Origin: Acidipila rosea
Lineage (GTDB): Bacteria; Acidobacteriota; Terriglobia; Terriglobales; Acidobacteriaceae
NCBI RefSeq assembly: GCF_004339725.1
Contig: NZ_SMGK01000002.1
Location: 868,001-932,000 of the forward strand
Direction: 5' to 3'
Length of the DNA: 64,000 nt
Part shown: positions 35,791 to 44,319 of the stretch, one piece after another
Position numbering within the stretch: position 1 is the stretch's first letter
Layout of the letters: each line of letters starts with the position of its first letter
Translations under genes and position numbers: made by a program
The notes under the pieces: generated by a model
What the model saw: the letters and a program-made list of their open reading frames with translations, nothing else
What the model was told of the DNA's origin: nothing
Databases searched by the model: none

Positions 35791-36402
35791 ATGGATAATG
35801 GACCCGCGACCGAGTTGAAGCAGCCAGTTGCCCTTGCGGAGGAACCCAAGGTGGAAAAGACGGAGGCAGGCACGGCACCGACCGGCACCGAGCTGACCAC
35901 TACGGAACGAGCCATCACGGAGCGAGCCACCACCACGGAGCGGGCGGCGAGACCGAAGCGCGCTGCCGTCGCGCAGAACCTGAACAAGCTGCGGGGACTG
36001 ATTCCGGTGGTTTCCGGCGCGTTGCGGATGGTGGACCACGGGGCGGTGCAGGCACTGGCCCGGCTGCTGCCGCTGCTCGAAGGAGCGCCGCAGGGAGCTC
36101 CCTCCCACGCGGGAGAGGCGATGGCTGAGGAACTGGGCCAAGGGATGCTCGAACTGCAGAAGGACACCCGCGAGCTGCGCATGCAGCTGCACGGACACAC
36201 CGTCCAGACGAAGCGGTTGGAGGAGCAGATCGAACGCATCCGGGAGAGTACGGACCGCGACCGGGCGGCGCTGCTGGCACTCTCAGATGAGGTGCAGTCG
36301 CTGAGCAAGGCGATGAAAGGCTTCGGAGCAGTGCTGGTGGTTCTGCTGGTGCTGGTGGTGGCCGGGGTAGGGTTTCTACTCTTTCATCTGTCCTCGCATT
36401 GA
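35791..36402 (+). CDS. Tail-anchored coiled-coil membrane protein, function unknown
   Basis: 203 residues. The first ~65 are a low-complexity Thr/Glu/Arg/Ala segment (TTTERAITERATTTERAARPKR). A middle region NLNKLRGLIPVVSGALRMVDHGAVQALARLLPLL may be amphipathic. Residues ~115-170 form a heptad-like coiled coil (LQKDTRELRMQLHGHTVQTK...LEEQIERIRES). One C-terminal membrane helix (FGAVLVVLLVLVVAGVGFLLF) ends four residues before the stop, so the bulk faces the cytoplasm. No family recognised. It sits between the divergent TonB receptor and the Tat-exported protein. Confidence 0.7.
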   Translation: MDNGPATELKQPVALAEEPKVEKTEAGTAPTGTELTTTERAITERATTTERAARPKRAAVAQNLNKLRGLIPVVSGALRMVDHGAVQALARLLPLLEGAPQGAPSHAGEAMAEELGQGMLELQKDTRELRMQLHGHTVQTKRLEEQIERIRESTDRDRAALLALSDEVQSLSKAMKGFGAVLVVLLVLVVAGVGFLLFHLSSH

Positions 36403-36546
36403 GTGCGGTGAAGGAGTCGGCCGCCTTTTTGACAGGGTGAAGCGGCGAGCCGGCAAAGAACGCCGCTGCGCTTGTCTGGCTTTATGCGGCCCGATTAGAC
36501 TTCTCCCGCGCCTGTGCCAGAAGAGACGGGCCAACGGGAGAGATGA

Positions 36547-38025
36547 ATGCGCGGCAGCGGAATCACAAGACGACATCTGTTTGGAATGGGAGCAGGCGCG
36601 GTAGCGGCAGCGGGACTGATGCCTTTCGCAGGGAGCAGTGCGGCGCTGGCCGAGGATGGCGGCGCGAGGCGCGGACCTTTTCCCATGGCAGGTTACGGCG
36701 ACAGGCATGCCTACGAGATGTCCCTCGCGAATGCCCTTGCTTTTCAGAACAGGATGATGGACGCCTATGCCGCCGGAGCTACGGTGCGGCTGGTGCAGAG
36801 CTACTCCGATCAGGCACTGGGCGCGACCGCGTTTACCTATGACAATGCGGTGTCGATTCACGCGTGGCTGGTGCGCGGGCATGACGACGATGTGCAGCGC
36901 GCGGAGGTGATCGGAGACGGCCTCATCTATGCGCAGGCGAACAACTTCCCTTTCAACGACGGGCGGTTTGCGCAGGGCTACTTCGTGAACCAGGCGGCGA
37001 CGGACGGCAGCGGCGCCTTTATTACTCCTGCGGCGTTTCCCTTCTACTTCTACACAAGCACGGTGGGCGACCAGGCATGGGCGGGGATGGCGCTGGCGCA
37101 GCTCTATGAGCGGACCCGCAAGCAGAAGTATCTGGACGCGGCGTTGAAGGTCGCGAACTGGATTGTGACCAACGCCTACAACACGCTGGGGGCCGGCGGA
37201 TATTCCTTTGGAACGAATATCAACCAGTACAACCAGTCGGTGCCTTCGCCGAACGGAAAATCGACGGAACACAATATCGACACGTATGCGTTTTTCGAGA
37301 TGCTGGCGAGGCTCACGAACAACGGCGCGGACAATAACGGCTCCCCGTGGCGGAGACTGGCTGCGCATGCGCTGGCGTTCGTGTTGGCGATGTACAACGA
37401 GAGCGGCGGCTATTTCTACACGGGTACGCTGGGCGACCAGGTGACGATCAACCCGAATCCGATCCCGGAAGATGTGCAGACGTGGTCCTACCTGGCGCTG
37501 CTGGACAACCGCTACAAACAGACGATCGACTGGGCGCTGGCGAAGCTGCAGACGACGGACACGGCGCAGGCTGCCCACAGCAGCCTGACGGGGAGCGAGA
37601 AATATACGGGGATGGTCTTCGATACGGCCAGCCTGACGACGACGGCCTATGATCCGAACGCGGTGTGGCTGGAAGGGACTGCGCACACCATTGCGGCGCT
37701 GGTGGCGCGCGCCTTCGCGGGCGGGGAAAATGTGCGGGCCAGGTTCGCAGACCTCGCGACGGCGATCGGGTTTGTGAAGAATATGGAGCTGGCGCAGGCG
37801 CAGCTGGGCGCGGGACAGACGGTGCATGGGCAGACGATTCCGCTGGGCGAGGGGCTGGTAGCGTCCACGAGTGTGATGGATACGGGATTCGGCTATACGT
37901 ATGGGCCTTCGCTGCATATCGGCGCGACGGGCTGGTACCTGATCGCGGCGATGGGCGGGAATCCTTTTCAGCTGGGATATCAGAGCGTAAGGCGGGAGGG
38001 ATGGGAGCGCGGCGACGAGCGTTGA
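36547..38025 (+). CDS. Tat-exported alpha/alpha-barrel (six-hairpin glycosidase-like) protein
   Basis: 492 residues. The N-terminus GITRRHLFGMGAGAVAAAGLMPFAG is a twin-arginine signal. The mature protein has the repeated hairpin pattern of (alpha/alpha)6 glycosidase-like proteins: VSIHAWLVRGHDDDVQRAEVIGDGLIYAQ, MALAQLYERTRKQKYLDAALKVANWIV, HNIDTYAFFEMLARL, VQTWSYLALLD and WLEGTAHTIAALVARA, with conserved acidic and aromatic residues lining the expected cleft. I do not know the family or substrate. GGGAG is six bases before the ATG at 36547. The next gene, 72 bases downstream, is a TonB receptor, which supports a glycan-utilisation pair. Confidence 0.75.
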   Translation: MRGSGITRRHLFGMGAGAVAAAGLMPFAGSSAALAEDGGARRGPFPMAGYGDRHAYEMSLANALAFQNRMMDAYAAGATVRLVQSYSDQALGATAFTYDNAVSIHAWLVRGHDDDVQRAEVIGDGLIYAQANNFPFNDGRFAQGYFVNQAATDGSGAFITPAAFPFYFYTSTVGDQAWAGMALAQLYERTRKQKYLDAALKVANWIVTNAYNTLGAGGYSFGTNINQYNQSVPSPNGKSTEHNIDTYAFFEMLARLTNNGADNNGSPWRRLAAHALAFVLAMYNESGGYFYTGTLGDQVTINPNPIPEDVQTWSYLALLDNRYKQTIDWALAKLQTTDTAQAAHSSLTGSEKYTGMVFDTASLTTTAYDPNAVWLEGTAHTIAALVARAFAGGENVRARFADLATAIGFVKNMELAQAQLGAGQTVHGQTIPLGEGLVASTSVMDTGFGYTYGPSLHIGATGWYLIAAMGGNPFQLGYQSVRREGWERGDER

Positions 38026-38097
38026 GCCGCGGGCGCGAAATGGATGGCGCGAAGAGGCCGCATGGGGTGCGGAGGCCTTGTAAGATAAGCCAATCCT

Positions 38098-41000
38098 ATG
38101 CGGTTTCGGTCCTCTTTGATCTTTGCGGTGCTCGGCGCAGCATCGTTGCTGCGAGCCCAGAGCACGGATGGTTCCCTGCGGGGAGTGGTTCGCGATGGTA
38201 CGGGCGCGCGTGTGGCCTGTTCGTCAGTGGACGTAGTGGCGAATGGCTCGGTGAGCCGGCGAAGCGCTACGTGCAGTGAGCGCGGAGTGTTTCGCGTGGA
38301 GGGGCTGGCTCCGGGCGATTACAGCGTGACGGTGCATGCGGCGGGCTTTGCGGACGCGAGTGCGGCCCTGCGGATCGTGCTCGGAACGACGCGGCAGATG
38401 ATGGTGACGATGCAGCCGGGATCGGTACGCCAGACGGTGAGCGTGACCGGGCAGGCAGGACTGGGATCGTCGATCACGACGCAGCCGCTCGACAGGAGCA
38501 GCGCGGTTCACCAGAGCGTGATCACGAGCCGCGACCTGGCGACGCTGCCGCTGGCGGAGCGGAGCTTCGCGAATATCGCCTACCTGGCGCCGGGGACCGA
38601 GCCGGTGGAGCCGTCAGACCCAACCAAGGCGCGGATCACGGCGGTATCGACGGGCGGCAGTTCGGGGCTGAACAACGAGCTGTCAGTGGATGGCGGAGAT
38701 AATTCCGACGATTTTATCGGCGGATTTCTGCAGAACTATTCGCCGGATGCGATCAGGGAGTTCTCTGTCCGCACGGCGCAGGAGGACGCCAACACGGGCG
38801 GCACGACGGCGGGCTCGGTGGTCATCCTGACCAAGAGCGGGACGAATGAGTGGCATGGCGACGAGGCCTTCTATGAGCGGGCGGCAGCGCTGAATGCGCG
38901 GTATCCAATCGAAAACCCTGCGCCGAACCCGAAGCAGCCCTTCTCCCGACAGAACTATATTGCAACCCTGGGCGGCCCGGTGAGGAAGGACCGGCTGTGG
39001 TTCTTTGCCTCCTACGAACAGGTACACGAGGACGCGAGCATCGCCTACAGCCCGGCGAGCGTAACGCAGTTCGATGCGCTGAGCACGCTGGCCGCTGAGG
39101 GACTGATTCCGGGGGTGGGCGCGATTCCGGTGCCCGCCAATGTGCCGGTTCCCTTTCGCGACTATCTCGGACTGCTGCGGCTGGACTGGGCGCAGTCGCA
39201 GCGCTCGGACTGGGTGCTGCGGGGGGCGATCGACAACTACACGACGCATAACAACCTGGTGCAGCAGGGGACGCTGCCCTCGACCGGACTGCTGACGCAC
39301 AATAACTACCTGAACCTTGTGCTCTCAAACCAGTTTCAGCTGAGCAGCACCTGGCTGGCGAATTTCGTCTTCAGCGCGGGCGGGCTGCACCTGACGCAGG
39401 TGCGGAACTCCAACCTGGGCTTTGCGCTGGCGTTTCCCTTCAGTTCAACGTCGCTGACGGTCTCAGGGTATGAAACCTTTGGAGACAACCAGTTCGCTAC
39501 GCCGATCACGTTCTTCCCCTCGGAGCGCAACCAGGAGAAGTACCAGTGGCGCTACGACGTGATGAATACACGGACAAACCATTCGGTAGCGTTCGGGGTG
39601 AATTTTATCCACGAGCCGGTGCTCGATGGAGCCTTTCCGTCGAACGACGAGACGCTTTACCAGTTTCCTCAGAATCCAGACTACTACCTGAGCCACCCGG
39701 CCCAGTTTGCCACTGACCGGAGCGCGGGGGCCACAACCAGCAACCTGGGAGGCGGGTTTGCTCAGAATATCCAGCGGCTGGCGCTGTATGCGCAGGACTC
39801 GTGGCAGGCAAGGCCGCAACTGGTGCTGAATTACGGGCTGCGGTACTCGACGACCTTCGGGTTGTTCGAGGGATCGGGCAGGAGCCAGCTGGAGAATCCA
39901 GGCTACCGGACGCTGCAGGCGCTCGGAATTCCGCTGGTAACGGGCGCTCCCCAGGACGACCGGGCGCAGGTTGCGCCGCGGATCGGCATTGCCTACACGC
40001 CGGGAAAGGGCGGCGGAAACACGGTGCTGCGCGCCGGCTTCGGACTATTCTTTGAAGACCTGGCGCAGGGGGGATGGGCGACAGCCTTCCAGGCAGTGAA
40101 TACGCCGTCAGCGGCATGCGTCGATCCGCTGCAGGGAGCCGCCGACAATGGCTGTGTGCCGGGTTCAGCGGCGGGGGGACACGCCAATCTAATCGACCCG
40201 CACTACCGGACGCCCTACGCAATTCACGTTTCAGCGGGGTTGGAGCACTGGTTTGGCAAGGGCTGGGCGGCGAGCGCGGACTACACCCATGAGCAGGGCA
40301 ACCACTCCTATCGCGGGTACAGCTACACGGGCGGGGTGAATCTGCTGACTCCGCTGCTGCCGGACTCCTCCCCGGAACAGGCGGCAGTGGTGCCGGACGC
40401 GAGCATTTTCCACTCAGACAACCGGTCCAGCTATAACGCGCTGATGCTGCACGTGCAGGGAAACGTAACCGGGCGGTTGAACCTGGTGGCCAACTACACG
40501 CTGGCAAGCGCGAAGACCTGGGGATGCGTGTTGGGTGAGCTTTTTGACTATGTGAATGGCGTCTGCAACCCGCTCCAACCCTTTGGGCCGGGAGATTACG
40601 GACCCTCAGGGGAGGATGTGCGGCATCGCGTGGCCGTGGCTGGAACCCTGACGCTGCCGGGCAAGGTGATGCTGAGCACGCTGACGCAGGCGGAGACGGC
40701 GCGACCCTTTACGATCACGACCGCCGACAACTCAGGCCGGATTGCAGTCAACGGAGTTCCGACGTCGCTGGATCAGTTTCGAGGAACTCCGTATGTCCAG
40801 GCGGACCTGCGGGTGAGCCGCCCGACGCGGCTGAGGGAGAACTGGTCGCTGATTCCCTTCGCGGAGTTCTTTAACCTCTTGAACCGCAACAACCCGGGGG
40901 CGAACTACGTGACGAACCTGGCGGCGCTGCCGGTTCCCGCGGATGTGGCGGCGTCGGGAAATGTGACGGCGGTGTGCGCGAATGCTGCCTGCACTGCCTC

Positions 41001-41124
41001 CCAGCCGATCAGCAGCCTGAACCAGTTGCGGGTGGCCGGTGGGGCGCTGGGAGACTTTTTCGGGCCGGGGACGACGGTGGGGATCCCGTTTGCGGCGCAG
41101 CTGGGGATGCGTTTGACCTTCTGA
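38098..41124 (+). CDS. TonB-dependent receptor, Oar-like, with CarboxypepD_reg domain
   Basis: 1008 residues, signal peptide MRFRSSLIFAVLGAASLLRAQ. A regulatory-like domain follows (GSLRGVVRDGTGARVACSSVDVV, FRVEGLAPGDYSVTVHAAGF), then the plug (LPLAERSFANIAYLAPGTEP, NNELSVDGGDNSDDF, IREFSVRTAQEDANTGG) and a large barrel closing with AQLGMRLTF. It is distinct from the receptor at 32161-35505. It probably imports products released by the exported alpha/alpha-barrel protein just upstream; that pairing is inferred from position. Ribosome-binding site weak. Confidence 0.9.
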   Translation: MRFRSSLIFAVLGAASLLRAQSTDGSLRGVVRDGTGARVACSSVDVVANGSVSRRSATCSERGVFRVEGLAPGDYSVTVHAAGFADASAALRIVLGTTRQMMVTMQPGSVRQTVSVTGQAGLGSSITTQPLDRSSAVHQSVITSRDLATLPLAERSFANIAYLAPGTEPVEPSDPTKARITAVSTGGSSGLNNELSVDGGDNSDDFIGGFLQNYSPDAIREFSVRTAQEDANTGGTTAGSVVILTKSGTNEWHGDEAFYERAAALNARYPIENPAPNPKQPFSRQNYIATLGGPVRKDRLWFFASYEQVHEDASIAYSPASVTQFDALSTLAAEGLIPGVGAIPVPANVPVPFRDYLGLLRLDWAQSQRSDWVLRGAIDNYTTHNNLVQQGTLPSTGLLTHNNYLNLVLSNQFQLSSTWLANFVFSAGGLHLTQVRNSNLGFALAFPFSSTSLTVSGYETFGDNQFATPITFFPSERNQEKYQWRYDVMNTRTNHSVAFGVNFIHEPVLDGAFPSNDETLYQFPQNPDYYLSHPAQFATDRSAGATTSNLGGGFAQNIQRLALYAQDSWQARPQLVLNYGLRYSTTFGLFEGSGRSQLENPGYRTLQALGIPLVTGAPQDDRAQVAPRIGIAYTPGKGGGNTVLRAGFGLFFEDLAQGGWATAFQAVNTPSAACVDPLQGAADNGCVPGSAAGGHANLIDPHYRTPYAIHVSAGLEHWFGKGWAASADYTHEQGNHSYRGYSYTGGVNLLTPLLPDSSPEQAAVVPDASIFHSDNRSSYNALMLHVQGNVTGRLNLVANYTLASAKTWGCVLGELFDYVNGVCNPLQPFGPGDYGPSGEDVRHRVAVAGTLTLPGKVMLSTLTQAETARPFTITTADNSGRIAVNGVPTSLDQFRGTPYVQADLRVSRPTRLRENWSLIPFAEFFNLLNRNNPGANYVTNLAALPVPADVAASGNVTAVCANAACTASQPISSLNQLRVAGGALGDFFGPGTTVGIPFAAQLGMRLTF

Positions 41125-41362
41125 AAAAACTTCGCCCTGTAAATATGTATTTCATTTTGGTGAAAACGAATCGCGGGGGCCAGGAATCCCGTGGAAATAA
41201 TCTTGAGCGAGAAAGTTGCCAGTCGTATGTTCCGGAGACTAGGATACGTTCAATTCGGGTCAGCTGAACGTTCTGGCGATCCAGAAGAGGCCACATCAAT
41301 GCGTTTCGCGTTGTTTCGTTTTACACAAGATTGTTCAATACCAGCGTACGGAGTGACTCTCT

Positions 41363-42124
41363 ATGGCGTGGTATGCCTATTGCCTAACTGAAAAACAGTC
41401 GTTTCCTGAACTGCTACGACATCGCAAACCGGTTCCACTGGAAAGCGTTTCGGGCATTGCAGGAAATCAAGTCTTCCTTTATCCAGCCAGTGATTTAGCA
41501 GTAATCGTAAGTGAACATTCTTCAGAAGAAAGCCTCAATCAGAAAGCAGCCGTAGACCACGCTCGCGTTATCGCAGACTGCTTTAAGAGTTCAACCATAC
41601 TTCCCTTCCGATTTGGGACAGTTTTCCAGGATGACGAAGCACTTCGCCGGTCGATACGAACGAACCAGCGGCAGTTCCTGACCAACATTGATCGTCTGCG
41701 CGGCAAGGCAGAGATGCATCTTAAAGTGACGCTGGATGACTGCTGTCGTGAGCAGATTCGTGCGGTAGCCATGGACACCGTGGGCAAGGAGTATCTCGCA
41801 AACCTGCGCGAGAACGCGACCCGCCAGCGGGAACGGCAGACGAAAGCCCGGGCAGTTTCAGTGCAGATGCACCGAATGTTTACGCCACTGGCGGAAGAGA
41901 TTTCATGCCGGCGAACAGAGTCCGGAAAGATGCTGCTCGACATCGCCCACCTGATCGAACACAAGGGCATCGAGCGTTATCAAAACAAATATTCAAGCGC
42001 GAGCACGCTGATGAAAGACTGTCAGATGCAGATTTCAGGCCCCTGGCCACCGTATCATTTTGTTCATCGCCTTACCCGAGGGGCGCATCACCCTCAGGCT
42101 GCAGGTACTGCTATTTCGGCCTGA
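41363..42124 (+). CDS. GvpL/GvpF-family gas vesicle protein homologue (orphan)
   Basis: 253 residues. The start MAWYAYCLTE, the central ILPFRFGTVFQDDEALRRSI, the LRGKAEMHLKV segment and the near-terminal SGPWPPYHFV are signatures of the GvpL/GvpF family. An 18-residue tail after PPYHFV is unusual. No gvpA or other gas-vesicle gene is nearby, so it is an orphan; a stress or membrane-associated role is possible. The gene and its flanks (41125-42310) are visibly richer in A+T than the neighbours, which may reflect transfer. The 238-bp stretch before it holds no other supported gene. CGGAG is nine bases upstream of the ATG. Confidence 0.82.
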   Translation: MAWYAYCLTEKQSFPELLRHRKPVPLESVSGIAGNQVFLYPASDLAVIVSEHSSEESLNQKAAVDHARVIADCFKSSTILPFRFGTVFQDDEALRRSIRTNQRQFLTNIDRLRGKAEMHLKVTLDDCCREQIRAVAMDTVGKEYLANLRENATRQRERQTKARAVSVQMHRMFTPLAEEISCRRTESGKMLLDIAHLIEHKGIERYQNKYSSASTLMKDCQMQISGPWPPYHFVHRLTRGAHHPQAAGTAISA

Positions 42125-42140
42125 ACGTTTCGGCTTGCTG

Positions 42141-42179
42141 ACAGACGCCTGGCGGACCCACGAACCGCCAGACGCCTGT
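42141..42179 (+). terminator. Hairpin terminator after the GvpL/F gene
   Basis: Imperfect 15-bp arms 42141-42155 and 42165-42179 (perfect CTGGCGG/CCGCCAG base) with a 9-base loop, followed by CTTTC. It ends the orphan gene unit. Confidence 0.5.
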
Positions 42180-42310
42180 CTTTCTGGAGCAAGAGGATGT
42201 TCCCGGAGGGCTCCGATCATCCTCTACTTCTACAGACGCACCGGATAGAAAAACGTTGACGACGAAGTAGTTTTTTTTGCTTCAAAAATATCGCTTTAAC
42301 TCTGCTTCCT

Positions 42311-42976
42311 TCACACGACATTTTTAGCAGTAGGAATGCTCTTCTTCTGCCGGGTGAGCACGAAATCATTTTCGTGCAGACGCCGCGCCGTGCTGGCTCC
42401 CTCGATCTTGCGCCAGAAGGCCCAGAAGTAATCGACGGCAGAGATGGTGGCGACGGCGGCCATGAAATAGACTGCGGCAATCGCGATGAGCCGGACGGGG
42501 ATGACAAACCAGTCGATGTACCACGCGTCCCAGTGGGCGGCAAGGATGACGGCGACCACGGAGACGATCTGGGTGACGGTCTTGAGCTTGCCGAGTTCGC
42601 TCGCAGGGATGGTGAAGCCCTCAGTGCTGGCGATGGAGCGCAGGCCGGTGACGAGAAATTCCCTGCCGATGACCAGTACGACAATCCATGCCTTCATCAC
42701 GTGCGGATTGAACTGCAGGAGCGCAATGAAGGCGGCGCTGACGAGGAGCTTATCGGCCAGCGGATCGAGCAGCATACCCATGGTGGTGACCTGGCGGCGG
42801 CTACGCGCGAGATAACCGTCGAGGCCGTCAGTGATGGAGGCGGCGATGAAGAGGATTGAGGCGAGGAGTTCCTGCTCGCCATGTGACCCGCGAAGGGGGA
42901 AGTGCGGCGAGAGCATCCAGATGAGCAGCGGAACGAAAGCTATGCGGCTCATCGTAATGGAATTCGGAAGATTCAC
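42311..42976 (-). CDS. pgsA: CDP-diacylglycerol-glycerol-3-phosphate 3-phosphatidyltransferase
   Basis: 221 residues. The CDP-alcohol phosphatidyltransferase signature is complete: DGLDGYLARSRRQVTTMGMLLDPLADK (D-G-x2-A-R-x8-G-x3-D-x3-D). The start NLPNSITMSRIAFVPLLIW and segment GREFLVTGLRSIAS are PgsA-specific. Several membrane helices are evident. It makes phosphatidylglycerol phosphate in the inner membrane. The C-terminus extends ~25 polar residues (ASTARRLHENDFVLTRQKK) beyond the usual end. It appears to be transcribed alone. Confidence 0.93.
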   Translation of the reverse strand: MNLPNSITMSRIAFVPLLIWMLSPHFPLRGSHGEQELLASILFIAASITDGLDGYLARSRRQVTTMGMLLDPLADKLLVSAAFIALLQFNPHVMKAWIVVLVIGREFLVTGLRSIASTEGFTIPASELGKLKTVTQIVSVVAVILAAHWDAWYIDWFVIPVRLIAIAAVYFMAAVATISAVDYFWAFWRKIEGASTARRLHENDFVLTRQKKSIPTAKNVV

Positions 42977-43065
42977 ACTCGACTCGCTTGGGCGCCCTCT
43001 GCTTATTATGCACCAGCGGGTTGCCTGACTGAGCTGAAGGCAAGATTCCAGGGGAAAAAGTGAAA

Positions 43066-43093
43066 GGGCGCGGGGATTGAGAACCCCGCGCCC
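43066..43093 (-). terminator. Terminator of the glycine-rich protein gene
   Basis: A perfect 10-bp stem, GGGCGCGGGG (43066-43075) and complement 43084-43093, 8-base loop, followed on the minus strand by TTTCACTTTTT. Confidence 0.75.
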
Positions 43094-43114
43094 GGTTTTG
43101 CTGTGGCCACTGCT

Positions 43115-44050
43115 TTAGCGATGTCCGCCGCCGTGACCGCCGCCACCACCGTGGAAGCCTCCGCCACCGCCGTGGAAACCACCCCCGCCGCCATGAAAGC
43201 CGCCACCGCCGAAGCCTCCGCCGCCACCATGGAAGCCTCCGCCACCAAAGCCACCGCCGTGGAAGCCGCCACCCTGTGCGCCGCGGAAACCGCCACCGCC
43301 CTGCATGCCGCGGAAACCGCCCCCGCCGTTTGAGCGCATGGCGTAGTTATTGCCATGGAAGGCGTTGCCACCCTGCATGCCGCGGCCTGCTGCGCCGAAG
43401 CCTGCGCGGTTATAGGCACCGTTGTAGCTGCGTGCGCCGGACATGGGAGCGTGCGCGTAGCCGTTGCCGTGGTTAAAAGCCTGACCGTATCCAGGGCGAT
43501 AGCCGTTGCCTACGCCATGGTTGAAGCCCTGACCGTGATTGAATCCGTTGCCGTAGCCGCCGCGATTGCCATAGCCACCACCGCGATTGCCGTAGCCGCC
43601 GCCGTAGCCACCGCGGCCTCTGTCGCCGCCCCAGCCGCGGCCTCTGTCGCCACCCCAGCCACCGCGTCTCCAGCCGTTATGATCGTCGCCCCAGCCAGCG
43701 CGGTAGCCGTAGCCGCCCCACGGGTGTCCGAAGCCCCAGCCCGCATAGGGGTTTCCCCAGCCCCAGCCCCACGGACGGCCATACCAGCCGCCGAACCAGG
43801 GGCCTGCGCCGACAAAGAGGCCGCCTGCGAACCAGTCGTCACCATAGTAGCCGTAAGGAGCGCAGGAATATGGGTAATAGGAGTAGTAGCCCCACTGGCA
43901 ATCGGGGGGGCCAGCCACCACGACCGGCGCGGGGTAGCCGACGACGGGGCCGATGCCGATGCCGACGGAAATTTGCGCCTGTGCCTGGTGGGTAAATGCG
44001 AAAGGACTGGCCAGAAGAATGAGAACTGCCAGATAACGGACCATCTTCAT
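43115..44050 (-). CDS. Secreted glycine-rich repeat protein
   Basis: 311 residues with signal peptide MKMVRYLAVLILLASPFAFTHQAQA. The mature N-terminal part is Tyr/Trp/Gly-rich (PWFGGWYGRPWGWGWGNPYAGW) and includes two cysteines. It passes into Asn/Gly/Arg repeats (GGYGNRGG, FNHGQGFNHG) and ends in a ~75-residue FHGGGGG array closing GHGGGHR. The composition suggests a flexible surface or matrix protein; His-rich ends can bind metals. The repeated GC-rich coding is prone to length variation. Function unknown. A strong terminator follows at 43066-43093. Confidence 0.8.
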   Translation of the reverse strand: MKMVRYLAVLILLASPFAFTHQAQAQISVGIGIGPVVGYPAPVVVAGPPDCQWGYYSYYPYSCAPYGYYGDDWFAGGLFVGAGPWFGGWYGRPWGWGWGNPYAGWGFGHPWGGYGYRAGWGDDHNGWRRGGWGGDRGRGWGGDRGRGGYGGGYGNRGGGYGNRGGYGNGFNHGQGFNHGVGNGYRPGYGQAFNHGNGYAHAPMSGARSYNGAYNRAGFGAAGRGMQGGNAFHGNNYAMRSNGGGGFRGMQGGGGFRGAQGGGFHGGGFGGGGFHGGGGGFGGGGFHGGGGGFHGGGGGFHGGGGGHGGGHR

Positions 44051-44319
44051 CGTGCTACCTCCTCACCAGCGGAACCAGCTTGCGGCACTGCCGGTGGCTG
44101 CCCTTCCGATCCTGACAGGCCCTGTCGGAGGGGACATTGATATCAACGATAGATGCAGGGAAAAGTTGCGTGGGCTGCGAATCTGCCGCCGCCTCGGCAA
44201 TCGAATTAAATTAATGAAGGATCATACCAAGCCAACTCTCTGCCGGCGGGTCGGAATTGCCCAGGCGCCGGATTGATAAAGTACTGTAAGACAATCGGAT
44301 AGACACTCGGGGACAGGAA

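Noticed and set aside
35506..36198. N-terminal extension of the TonB receptor frame to 36198
   Set aside because: The extension has no motif, runs antisense to the 35791-36402 gene, and the signal peptide begins at 35505.
41191..41391. A 66-codon frame before the GvpL/F gene
   Set aside because: It overlaps the GvpL/F start in another frame, lacks a ribosome-binding site and shows no recognisable protein features.
43103..44140. Plus-strand Ala/Thr-rich open frames opposite the glycine-rich gene
   Set aside because: Repeats of the coding strand create alanine-rich shadows; no ribosome-binding site, and the minus-strand frame has a signal peptide and terminator.
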